64,000 nucleotides of DNA, taken from the NCBI GenBank assembly GCA_963790775.1, contig CAWBPR010000005.1, positions 764,915-828,914 of the forward strand, in the 5' to 3' direction. This document shows positions 9,321 to 21,845 of the stretch, one piece after another (position 1 is the stretch's first letter; each line of letters starts with the position of its first letter). Under the pieces are notes generated by a model. The model ran no database searches. It was not told the origin of the DNA and saw only the letters and a list, made by a program, of their open reading frames with translations. Source of the stretch: JASJBU01 sp963790775 (GTDB lineage: Bacteria > Pseudomonadota > Gammaproteobacteria > Chromatiales > Chromatiaceae). The position numbers and the translations under genes are program-made.

Positions 9321-10553
9321 TTAATCGCTCTGCAGATCCTTCTGCGTGATCTTGTTCACAGCCTTCCATTTCTTTATCAGTGGATCGGTTTTTATCATCT
9401 GCTCGTTATCTTCCGCATGCAACGCCACGCGCAGGTCCTCAAGTATTGAGGTCTTAGTATCCTGGTCGCTCGGTACCGGCGGGTCTTGGGAAAAAGCCGG
9501 ATCATTCTGGATTCGGCAGAGAGCGCGATTGAATTCATAGAATAGCCACCCCTCTTCACGCCAGGTACCACGCAACTCGATGGCGGTTGAGAGTTCCTTT
9601 TCTGCCTCCTTCCACTCTTGTTCAGTCTTGTCCTTCAAGGCGAAGCCGAGTTGTCCGTGGAACAGGTGATTATTCGGATCGTTATTAATTAATGCCCGGA
9701 ACACCGGAATGGTGCGTTCCATCTTCGGTTTGTTTATGTCGTCACGCCAGTTATCACTGCGTAACTGCCATGCCTGGTTGAATATTTGCTCTTTAACCGG
9801 CCGGGAAGCTGCGGCAATGGCGGAGTCAAGGTCCTCCGGCGTCACTTTGGGCAGGTCAGGACTCGGATTCAGTTGGCGGTAGGCGAGATTCAGCGCGGCA
9901 ACATCCAGTTCCGACTGCTTCTTGAGTGCATCGACCTCGCGTTTGGTGGTTTCTGCCTTCACGGTTACCTTTTGTACTTCTGCTGTCAGTGTGCCGATTG
10001 CAGCCTGGTCGGCCACTCTCAGTGCGCCGGCCAGGAATAGCCGTGTCCATAGATAACCAAACAGGAACCCCAATACGGCGGAGTACGAGATAAGCGCGAA
10101 GGCGAAGACCTGGCCTTGAGCTTGAGGCCCAAGCCCCTGAGCGGCAAAAGCGGTCAGCGATACCATCCCATCACGAATCTCAGTCATTTGCGTAAGGCCG
10201 ACGCCTACCAGAATCTTTGTAAGCCAGTCGGAGATCTGCTCCAGGTTGGTATTTGCGCGGTAGTCGATACGTCGTGCGGAAGATCCGCTCTCTGCGTCCG
10301 CAGGATTTGTCTCTGTGTTTGGGTTGACTTCATCCTGTTGGAGCGTACGAGGAATGCCAAACAGAAAGCCGAGGGTCCCGCCGATGAACGCGGACGCGCC
10401 GGCCAGCAGGAATCCCACACTCGCCATGGCAAGAAATCCCTCCTTGCCTCCTGTGTGAGCTGCATAAACGACAACGCTTGCCAGGCCAACCAGCATGGCG
10501 CCGGCAAGAACCCGTAAAGCCTTTTGGCTATCGGTGAGTTTTTCATATTCCAT
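9321..10553 (-). CDS. Multi-pass membrane protein with C-terminal TPR-like region, unknown function
   Basis: 410 residues. Two N-terminal membrane helices (about 12-32 and 40-68, ending in the conserved-looking FLFGIPR) come first, then a polar linker, the segment NLEQISDWLTKILVGVGL (about 105-122), and a further long hydrophobic stretch (about 148-180). A coiled coil (about 185-220) and a helical C-terminal half with TPR-like spacing (about 250-400) follow. The NLEQISDWLTK segment seems familiar from uncharacterised bacterial membrane proteins, but I cannot name the family. It may work with the adjacent secreted hydrolase. Confidence 0.65.
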   Translation of the reverse strand: MEYEKLTDSQKALRVLAGAMLVGLASVVVYAAHTGGKEGFLAMASVGFLLAGASAFIGGTLGFLFGIPRTLQQDEVNPNTETNPADAESGSSARRIDYRANTNLEQISDWLTKILVGVGLTQMTEIRDGMVSLTAFAAQGLGPQAQGQVFAFALISYSAVLGFLFGYLWTRLFLAGALRVADQAAIGTLTAEVQKVTVKAETTKREVDALKKQSELDVAALNLAYRQLNPSPDLPKVTPEDLDSAIAAASRPVKEQIFNQAWQLRSDNWRDDINKPKMERTIPVFRALINNDPNNHLFHGQLGFALKDKTEQEWKEAEKELSTAIELRGTWREEGWLFYEFNRALCRIQNDPAFSQDPPVPSDQDTKTSILEDLRVALHAEDNEQMIKTDPLIKKWKAVNKITQKDLQSD

Positions 10554-10827
10554 GAGCGTCCTCCCTGACAGGAAGTCTAGTTCACAAAAAGTGGCTGTCT
10601 ATCCTGTTCGGGGCAACAGCTTGAACTGGATTCGAAAGGAACAGACCGAGATGTCATGCTTAGGATGCGTGTTATAGTTTTACTGCCTGAATGAACTCCA
10701 CCCTGGGCCCGTTACCTGGCGTTCAAGCAATCGTGTAAACCACAGGTCTATAGCACCATGCATGAGCAATCTGGGCAAAAGACAAGTGACATCATTGCGC
10801 CTCATACACTTACTCGGAGCATCAATC

Positions 10828-12027
10828 GTGCGCACCCGTGATTTTCTCATGTTAACCGGCAGCTCGCTGATTGCGCATCGCATGCGCAGCTTTCTGACCA
10901 CCCTGGGGATAGCGGTGGGGATTGCCGCGGTGGTACTGCTGACCTCCATCGGTGAGGGGGTGCATCAATTCGTGCTCACCGAATTCAGCCAGTTCGGTAC
11001 CAACCTGGTTGGCATCAACCCAGGCAAGGCGACCACGGCGGGCACCAGCATGGGTATGTTTGGCACCGAGCGTCCACTCTCGATTGCCGACGCGGAGGCC
11101 CTGGAGCGGCTCTCTTACACCCGGGCGGTGGTGCCGGTGGTGGTGGGAAATGCCGAAGTGGAGGCAGGTAACCGCCGCCGCCGCACCACGGTCTACGGGG
11201 TCGGAGCTGAAATGCCGGAGGCCTTCAGCATGTCCGTCAAACTGGGTCGTTTTCTGCCGGCTGACGATCCCACCGCGCCACGCGCCTTTGCGGTGCTGGG
11301 CAGCAAGGTGCGCAAGGAGCTGTTCGGCGACAGGAATCCCCTGGGTCAACGTATCACGATTGGCGGCAGCCGTTATCGCATCATCGGCGTCATGGCGTCG
11401 AAGGGGACCTTTCTCGGCTTTGATCTCGACGATACGGTGTATATCCCCACCGTGCGAGGCATGAGCCTGTTCAATACCGAATCCCTGTTCGAGATCGATC
11501 TGATCTATGACGAGGGCATGTCTGTTGAGAAGGTCGTGGCAGGCATCAAAGAGATCCTGGTGGCGCGCCACGGCAAGGAGGATGTCACCATCACCACCCA
11601 GCAGCAGATGCTGGATGTGCTGGGCAAGGTGCTGGATGTGCTGACCTTCGCGGTGGGAGCTATCGGTGGAATCTCATTGCTGGTCGGGGCGATTGGTATC
11701 GTCACCATCATGACCATTGCGGTGAACGAGCGGATCAATGAGATCGGACTGCTGCGCGCCCTGGGCGCCCGTCAGTCACAGGTGCTGAGTCTGTTTCTGG
11801 GGGAGGCGGTGGTGCTGGCGGCCGCAGGAGGCGTAAGCGGTTTGCTGTTGGGTATAGGTCTCGCTCAGCTATTGCATCTAGCCTTGCCGGCGCTGCCCGT
11901 GCATGTCTCCATCCTGTATATTCTGCTGGCGGAAGCGGTGGCGGTATTGATTGGCCTGCTGTCAGGGGTATTGCCCGCGAGGCGGGCGGCAAGGCTGGAT
12001 CCGGTGGAAGCTTTGCGGGCGGAATAG
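10828..12027 (+). CDS. MacB/FtsX-type ABC permease, second paralogue
   Basis: 399 residues. It has the same layout as the permease at 7232-8446: an N-terminal helix in RSFLTTLGIAVGIAAVVLL, a periplasmic domain and three C-terminal helices with EIGLLRALGAR between helices. I chose GTG 10828 because GGAG (10816-10819) sits 8 bases upstream and the resulting length matches the paralogue. The frame is open back to an ATG at 10762, which would add 22 unrelated residues. It is probably the fourth gene of the adaptor-ATPase-permease operon, separated by the inserted minus-strand pair. Confidence 0.88.
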   Translation: MRTRDFLMLTGSSLIAHRMRSFLTTLGIAVGIAAVVLLTSIGEGVHQFVLTEFSQFGTNLVGINPGKATTAGTSMGMFGTERPLSIADAEALERLSYTRAVVPVVVGNAEVEAGNRRRRTTVYGVGAEMPEAFSMSVKLGRFLPADDPTAPRAFAVLGSKVRKELFGDRNPLGQRITIGGSRYRIIGVMASKGTFLGFDLDDTVYIPTVRGMSLFNTESLFEIDLIYDEGMSVEKVVAGIKEILVARHGKEDVTITTQQQMLDVLGKVLDVLTFAVGAIGGISLLVGAIGIVTIMTIAVNERINEIGLLRALGARQSQVLSLFLGEAVVLAAAGGVSGLLLGIGLAQLLHLALPALPVHVSILYILLAEAVAVLIGLLSGVLPARRAARLDPVEALRAE

Positions 12028-12060
12028 CGGTTGAGGTTGATGCTCTGTGAACTTCATTGC

Positions 12061-13341
12061 TCAGCCATGCGGAATTTTCTGCTCCACCTTGTTCAACAGC
12101 TCAACAATCTCCTTCGAAAGGCCGTTTAGGCGATTGAGTTTCTCGCGAGCTGCCGCATGCTCACCCTGTCTTTCCAGCATCACACATTCACTGATGGTTC
12201 GATGCAACTGTTCATGGGGTGACTCGATCCGCTGCATCGCCGCTACGTGACCGTAACTGGCCAGCCCCGGGCCATCGTACCAATGCCCCAGAGCGCAGTG
12301 ATGATGGGAAACGAGTTCATCTTCGCGAATCGCAGCCCTTCCGTCCAGATGTGCTTCGACACGGCCAACCCACGCCATATGGGCCGCTCGAGCGGCTGAA
12401 AAATCGAATAAGGCATCATTCTGGCTCAGTCTGAAACTCGCCGCCAGCGCCGTCAATTCATTCAGTTGGGTTCCAATGTTTTCCGCGGCAAGGACCGTGC
12501 TTGAGGCGCCTTCCGCGTTCTTGTTTGCGAGTTCACTGATCCTTACGACATTTTGACTTATTTCGCCGACAACGGCCGACTGCTCCTCCGCAGCGGTGGC
12601 AATCTGTGTGTTCATGATTTTGATATTCGAGATCGAATCCACAATATCCACCAGGACCTTACCGGTCTGTTGGATATTGTCTACACTCAGTTCCGCTTCC
12701 GCCTTGCCGCTTTCCACCACCTTTTCCGCATGTTCAGCGCCTTGCTGTAAATCGCTGATCATCCTTTCTACTTCCAGGGTCGAATCCTGGGTTCTTTTGG
12801 CAAGCTCGCGGACTTCATCCGCTACTACTGCAAACCCCCGTCCCTGATCACCCGCTCGTGCAGCCTCAATAGCCGCATTCAAGGCAAGCAGGTTCGTTTG
12901 CTCGGAAATGGACTGAATGGTTTCGACGATCCCGCCAATCTTTTCACTGCCATTCTGCAGTTGCCTGATAACTTCTGTGGTGTCTTTGATGTTGTCATTC
13001 AGAGTTGATGTCGAGGATACGCTTTTAGCAATGGTTTGCTTACTTTTCAGAGCCATCGAGCTGGCCTGTTCTGCAGCGGCTGCAGCCTGTGCAGCGTTGT
13101 TAGCCACGTTGCCGGCAGTCACATTCAGCTCAGTCATCGCTGTCGCTACCTGATCTGATTCGGTGCGCTGTTGAGCGACGGATTGATTCGTGCCGTGTGC
13201 AATGGAAGTGACCTGGTTTGTGGAAGATAAGAGTGATTCTGATGTCTTCATCAGCTGGTTGACCAGACCGTGTAATTTATCCACAAAACTATTGAAGTCA
13301 CGGGCCATCTCTGAGATTTCTGATTTCCCAGGCATGTTCAA
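12061..13341 (-). CDS. C-terminal half of the interrupted chemoreceptor: signalling and CZB domains
   Basis: About 426 residues if started at TTG 13341 (ATG 13335 is next). It holds the end of HAMP, the coiled-coil signalling domain with tip NLLALNAAIEAARAGDQGRG, and a C-terminal CZB zinc-binding domain with AAHMAW, the HHHCALGHWYDG stretch and PHEQLH, so all expected His/Cys ligands are present. If translated alone it would be a soluble zinc-responsive chemoreceptor. No convincing ribosome site is seen before 13341. Confidence 0.8.
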   Translation of the reverse strand: MNMPGKSEISEMARDFNSFVDKLHGLVNQLMKTSESLLSSTNQVTSIAHGTNQSVAQQRTESDQVATAMTELNVTAGNVANNAAQAAAAAEQASSMALKSKQTIAKSVSSTSTLNDNIKDTTEVIRQLQNGSEKIGGIVETIQSISEQTNLLALNAAIEAARAGDQGRGFAVVADEVRELAKRTQDSTLEVERMISDLQQGAEHAEKVVESGKAEAELSVDNIQQTGKVLVDIVDSISNIKIMNTQIATAAEEQSAVVGEISQNVVRISELANKNAEGASSTVLAAENIGTQLNELTALAASFRLSQNDALFDFSAARAAHMAWVGRVEAHLDGRAAIREDELVSHHHCALGHWYDGPGLASYGHVAAMQRIESPHEQLHRTISECVMLERQGEHAAAREKLNRLNGLSKEIVELLNKVEQKIPHG

Positions 13342-13377
13342 GCCTTCCGAGAGTTCAGCTTCGCCTTTGGCGAGACT

Positions 13378-14067
13378 TTATATGATTGAGCCCACGCGCT
13401 GAATGGGGAGCGTTATGCTTTTCGCCAGGGTAGTTGCAATCAGCGCCAACAGGGCCAGCAACACCAGTACGTTTACGAAGCTGCCTTGCCAGTGTTCCGC
13501 AAAGGTGGCATCCAGATCATCAAGATAGATACCTGATCCAATGATCCATCCCCATGGGTGAAAACCTTTAACATAGGAGGTTTTGCTGACCGGATCATTT
13601 CTTCCCGGCTTGGGCCACAGATAGTTGATGTAACCCGCACCCTCCTGTCTGACCTTGTCTACAAATTCTACAAACAAGCGCTTGCCGGCGGGATCCTTTA
13701 CATTGGAGAGATCCTTCCCATCAAGCTGTGGTTTATAGGGATGCATGATCATCGTCGGTTGCATATCGTTAATCCAGAAATACTCCGTGTTCTCATAACG
13801 CAGCTGCCTGATGAGTCCAAGAGCGGCGGCTTGCGCCTCCTTCCTGTTTAACCTGCCGGTCTGTTCCTGGGCATTGAAATACTCCAGTACGCCAAACACA
13901 GTCTCGACGAGATGCCGGGTCTTGGTTTGCTTCTCTTCATACACATGGTCATGAATCTCAAAGATATAGATTGTACTCACTGAAATGACGCAGAGGATCG
14001 AGACCAAAGTCATCAGCCACAGGCGGTGAGATATTCTGAATTGATTTAAATAAGCATACATTGCCAA
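13378..14067 (-). CDS. N-terminal half of the interrupted chemoreceptor: Cache sensor and membrane helices
   Basis: 229 residues: membrane helix (about 16-36), then a single Cache_2-type periplasmic domain with YFWINDMQPTMIMHPYKPQLDGKDL, here abbreviated by its key W-I-N-D and M-H-P motifs, and GWIIGSGIYLDD. A second helix (about 195-218) and the first HAMP residues follow. Such Cache domains bind small organic ligands. It ends at the TAA inside HAMP, so alone it would be a membrane-anchored sensor lacking the signalling part. Confidence 0.8.
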   Translation of the reverse strand: MAMYAYLNQFRISHRLWLMTLVSILCVISVSTIYIFEIHDHVYEEKQTKTRHLVETVFGVLEYFNAQEQTGRLNRKEAQAAALGLIRQLRYENTEYFWINDMQPTMIMHPYKPQLDGKDLSNVKDPAGKRLFVEFVDKVRQEGAGYINYLWPKPGRNDPVSKTSYVKGFHPWGWIIGSGIYLDDLDATFAEHWQGSFVNVLVLLALLALIATTLAKSITLPIQRVGSII

Positions 14068-14290
14068 TTCTTCCCGATAGCATATTGTTATTCCCTATCA
14101 TTTTTTGGGATCGGAGAAATGGAGTGTATTTTCTCCTTCCTCCATGCTTCGATGATAAGCAGAGAAACTTTAGAAAAAACAGGTGCGGGTTGAGAATTTA
14201 CCGATGCATTTTTCGATGCTTTAGTGAACTGAAGCAGAGCTGAATATGTGGCTGAGGGTGTGTAGATGAACTGGCCGCATTCAGTGTGAC

Positions 14291-18559
<4,269 letters not shown>

Positions 18560-18752
18560 TTATAGTTTTTTTATATGGCTGAAATGACCGTCAACAGCAG
18601 CCTATGTCGGCGTGCTTTCTAACTGGACTCCGACTTTTGTAACGGCAAATACTGGATGATCCTTAGACTCAGGCCTAGGACTGAGCCGATTGCCCAGCCT
18701 TCATCCATGGAAATAAGAGGGTTTAAGGGGGGTGGCGGGTTGAGCTGGGTGG

Positions 18753-19154
18753 TTAAACTTGATTGTCGCGGTGATCGTTCGGGGTGTCCACCTGGTCAAG
18801 AAAGTGGCTGTTGAACAGAGCGGGGAAGTCATACCTGCCATTGTGTTTATCGGTTATCACAATCTCGACGGGTCGTTCATGTACGCTCTCCTGTCTGGAG
18901 AGGGCATTGGTATTCATTCTGGTTTTGATGGCACTACTGATTTTCAGGGTCCCATCGGATTGCAATACCCCGACACTGTTATCGTGAATATTTCTCAAAA
19001 CGGGTGTTACGTTACTGAAAACAGGTCTTCTGACAAATTCCAGGATCCAGCCGAATTTCTTCAAAATCCGCATGCTCTGAATCTGCTTTTCACTCACATA
19101 AAACCCCAACTTTACAGGGATGGGGCCCTTGCCCATGCGTTTCTCAACTTCCAT
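18753..19154 (-). CDS. Small conserved hypothetical protein
   Basis: About 133 residues from ATG 19154; GGAG in AAGGAGAAATG lies upstream, supporting this start. The N-terminal block MGKGPIPVKLGFYVSEKQIQ and RILKKFGW look conserved and soluble, while the C-terminus is polar. I recall similar small proteins in other gammaproteobacteria but no known function. It is 193 bases from the start of the hybrid kinase gene and on the same strand, upstream of it, so co-transcription is possible. Confidence 0.55.
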   Translation of the reverse strand: MEVEKRMGKGPIPVKLGFYVSEKQIQSMRILKKFGWILEFVRRPVFSNVTPVLRNIHDNSVGVLQSDGTLKISSAIKTRMNTNALSRQESVHERPVEIVITDKHNGRYDFPALFNSHFLDQVDTPNDHRDNQV

Positions 19155-19568
19155 CAATCACATTTCTCCTTGATATGCTCCTGGTTTCGGCTGTTGAGAG
19201 ATCCTCAATTGAGTCAGAGTATGATTGATCCTCAGTGCCCGAAGTTCCGAGCCGATATATTAACAGATTTTAAACGCCATAAGACTGTGATTTACAGGGT
19301 ATAGGGTATTGACATATTAATGATATTCGTGCACGAAAGCCTGAAGTCGGCGGTTTATTGAGAGAGACCAATCTGTCCTGCTGTGCTTGTCAGGTGCTGT
19401 GGAGTGATGCGAATACTCAGGGTAATCAGGCACCAGCCGGGAAAAGGTTTTGATCAACGACTATCGGAAGAGTCCGAATGGCATGAGTGCCGCCGATCTG
19501 CTCTGCACTCCGTAATACATTCAGTAAAGATGTCAGTTGTAGTTTGAGTGCGCGGGATGAAGGATCTG
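19155..19568. other. Gene-poor spacer
   Basis: About 410 bases between the small hypothetical gene and the 3' end of the biosynthetic operon. I see no convincing coding frame, RNA gene or repeat. It must contain the promoter of the 18753-19154 gene. Confidence 0.5.
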
Positions 19569-20558
19569 TCAGTCTGGAGTTGCCTTGATCTGACCCTCAG
19601 ATTTCAGCCAGTTCGCGGAACTCTCTATCATCTGCTGCAGGCTGGAGGCCTGGTAGTTGAGCTCGCTTCTCGCTTTTGCATCATTGCAGCAGAGGTTGCC
19701 GCTGAAAAACTTCGCCTTTTCTGGTGTTACTTCGGGTTCCCTGCCCGATAGATAGGCGCGCGCGCTCTGCAGGGTTGCGAGAGAGCTGAGTAACCAGCCG
19801 GGCGTTGAGCGATCAGGGGTTGTCCGCCCCAGATGGCGTCCGATAGCCTGGATCAGGTCTAGGTAGGACAGATCAACCCCGCCAAGCAGATAATTCTCTC
19901 CACTACGCCCCTTGTGAAAGGCGCTGAGGTGCGCTGCCGCGACATCATCGACATGCGCGAAGGAACCTCTTCCAGGGGGAGCGCCAGGCAACTTGCCCCG
20001 GTCTATGAGGATGAATAACTGGGACCAGTTTCTTGAATCATAAGGTCCCATGAGATTGGCTGGATTGAGTATGACACTGTCCTGGCCATTGTCAGCCGCA
20101 TCTCTGACTTGTTTTTCCGCCATTGCTTTGGAGATGAAATAGTTGATCCCGGAGTGCATGGCATTGGATGTGGCCTGTTCGGTGAATGGCTGTTGATGAA
20201 AACCGTACACCGTATAACTCGAGGTATGGATAAATCTTCTCACCCCTCTGAGACGTGCGGCTTCAAGCATATTTTGTGTGCCCTGCACATTGTCAAGGGT
20301 CTGCTGCCGATTGTTTCTGCCCCACAGGCTGGTATTGCCCGCGATATGAAAAACCGCATCAGTGCCAGGCGCGAGCAGATCCTTGATTCTGTGCTTTTCC
20401 AACACAGAACCCTGCAGGAAGTTCACCCCAAGATTTGTGAAAATTTCCTGCCTGGCGGTAGACAGGTCGAAGACGGTGACCTCCCAGTCCTCGGCAACCA
20501 GCCTTTTGACCAGGTGATATCCAAGAAAACCTGCGCCACCGGTGACGAATGCTTGCAT
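19569..20558 (-). CDS. NAD-dependent epimerase/dehydratase (extended SDR, 3beta-HSD/OleD-like)
   Basis: 329 residues. The Rossmann motif GGAGFLGYHL is at the N-terminus (about 7-16), HIAGNTSLWG follows the fourth strand, and the catalytic Y-x3-K is in YFISKAMAE (about 136). This is an extended short-chain dehydrogenase, likely oxidising or reducing a hydroxyl/keto group on a lipid-like or polyketide substrate. It is the last gene of the one-strand operon, 11 bases after the FAD oxidoreductase gene, so it probably tailors the PKS product. Confidence 0.85.
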   Translation of the reverse strand: MQAFVTGGAGFLGYHLVKRLVAEDWEVTVFDLSTARQEIFTNLGVNFLQGSVLEKHRIKDLLAPGTDAVFHIAGNTSLWGRNNRQQTLDNVQGTQNMLEAARLRGVRRFIHTSSYTVYGFHQQPFTEQATSNAMHSGINYFISKAMAEKQVRDAADNGQDSVILNPANLMGPYDSRNWSQLFILIDRGKLPGAPPGRGSFAHVDDVAAAHLSAFHKGRSGENYLLGGVDLSYLDLIQAIGRHLGRTTPDRSTPGWLLSSLATLQSARAYLSGREPEVTPEKAKFFSGNLCCNDAKARSELNYQASSLQQMIESSANWLKSEGQIKATPD

Positions 20559-20569
20559 TTTAGCTGGCC

Positions 20570-21823
20570 CTAAAAAGTAACTCCCAATTGCTCCGCCACC
20601 TTGATAGCCGAGGTTACCGCGTCTTCATGCAGGCCGAAACCGAAGTCACTCCCGCAATAGTAGCTGTTGATCTCTCCGTTGAGACTCGCGAGATGTTTCT
20701 GGGTCGCCACTGCAGCGAAGTCGAAAATCGGGGTTTTGAAGCCTATCCTGGTATCAATCATCTCCCGCCTGATCGGAAAATTTTGATGTTGGGTGATCAC
20801 CCAGTCGCTGTCATAGGATGCAGTGGGAAGAATCCATAGCGAAAAGGTCACTGAAGTATCAATGTATTTCCCGCTGTCGGTGTAAAGAAAGGTATAACCA
20901 TCCAGGAGATTCTTTTGCGGCAGCTGAGAGAGATCTCGATGCACGATAATCTCACTTGCCGTATAGCGCCACACACCCAGCAGATTCCGTTCTCTGTCAC
21001 TGGGCCGTTCCAGCAGGCGTAATGCCTGATCGGCGTGGCAGGCGAATATCACCTTGTCATAGTGGCAGCGCTGGCCATCTTCCATGACCAGGATAACGCC
21101 ATGACTGTTTCTCACCACGCTCCGAATACGGGCGTTCAAGTGGATGCTATCGCGGATATAGCCCGAGAGTTTTTCAATATAGCTGCGGGTGCCGTTTTCC
21201 ATGAAGCGGATACGCAGCAGGATCTGCGGTGGGAACAGGCTGCCATATTGATTCAATTTACCGAAAATGAATTCCGCCGGGGAGTCCAGCAGCTCATCAC
21301 AATGCATCGACGACATCATGCACAGGGTGGCGATGAAGGCGAGTTTGCCGTCGCCGCAGATCCTGGGTAGTTGCTGCAAGGCCTGCTCAACGGTCAGACC
21401 CTGGAAAGCCCCGCCGCGCAGCATGCTTTTTGCTTCATGCATACCGAGCGGCAGGAGCAGGTTACTGATCAGGCGGGATGGTTTGAAACAAGCGAATCGC
21501 TGGGCCATCAGGCCGCGCAGGTGGGGACTGATGTAGGCGCCGCTGCGCGTCTGCAGATTGAAAAAGTTGCCGCCCATCCGGCCCGCACCGGATACGGAGT
21601 CTATACCGAGACGATCCATCAGCCGGAAAAAATTCCGGTACGCCTTTTTTTCAAAAGACATCACTCCCACATCGGCGTCTGTTCCATCGCCTGTGGTGTA
21701 AGTGTAAGCGTTGCCGCCAAGCCTCCCGCTGTGTTCATACAGGGTTACATGGTACTTTTCATGCAACAGATATCCTGCTGTCAGCCCCGCAATTCCGCCG
21801 CCGATGATCGCTACGCTTTGCAC
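20570..21823 (-). CDS. FAD-dependent oxidoreductase, amine-oxidase/desaturase-like
   Basis: 417 residues. The N-terminus is a dinucleotide-binding fold, IIGGGIAGLTAGYLL, followed by GRLGGNAYTY, as in protoporphyrinogen oxidase, phytoene desaturase and related NAD(P)/FAD proteins. A second cofactor motif at the C-terminus (YYCGSDFGFGLHEDAV) is weakly kept. Such enzymes desaturate or oxidise hydrophobic substrates. It lies 22 bases after the GMC oxidoreductase gene and 11 before the SDR gene, so it is co-transcribed in the biosynthetic operon. Confidence 0.82.
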   Translation of the reverse strand: MQSVAIIGGGIAGLTAGYLLHEKYHVTLYEHSGRLGGNAYTYTTGDGTDADVGVMSFEKKAYRNFFRLMDRLGIDSVSGAGRMGGNFFNLQTRSGAYISPHLRGLMAQRFACFKPSRLISNLLLPLGMHEAKSMLRGGAFQGLTVEQALQQLPRICGDGKLAFIATLCMMSSMHCDELLDSPAEFIFGKLNQYGSLFPPQILLRIRFMENGTRSYIEKLSGYIRDSIHLNARIRSVVRNSHGVILVMEDGQRCHYDKVIFACHADQALRLLERPSDRERNLLGVWRYTASEIIVHRDLSQLPQKNLLDGYTFLYTDSGKYIDTSVTFSLWILPTASYDSDWVITQHQNFPIRREMIDTRIGFKTPIFDFAAVATQKHLASLNGEINSYYCGSDFGFGLHEDAVTSAIKVAEQLGVTF

Positions 21824-21845
21824 TCTGAAATCCCTGGAGATATTT

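Larger units (their letters stand above)
12061..14067 (-). pseudogene. Methyl-accepting chemotaxis protein (Cache sensor, CZB domain) interrupted by an in-frame TAA
   Basis: Reading one frame from ATG 14067 to 12061 gives a complete 668-codon chemoreceptor except for a TAA at 13380-13378. The order is membrane helix, single Cache domain, membrane helix, HAMP, signalling domain, CZB. The stop falls inside HAMP, between PIQRVGSII and SLAKGEAELSEG, which are the two halves of one HAMP unit. No frame change is involved. It could be a recent nonsense mutation, a base-call error, or a gene now making two polypeptides. The two halves are listed separately below. Confidence 0.85.
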
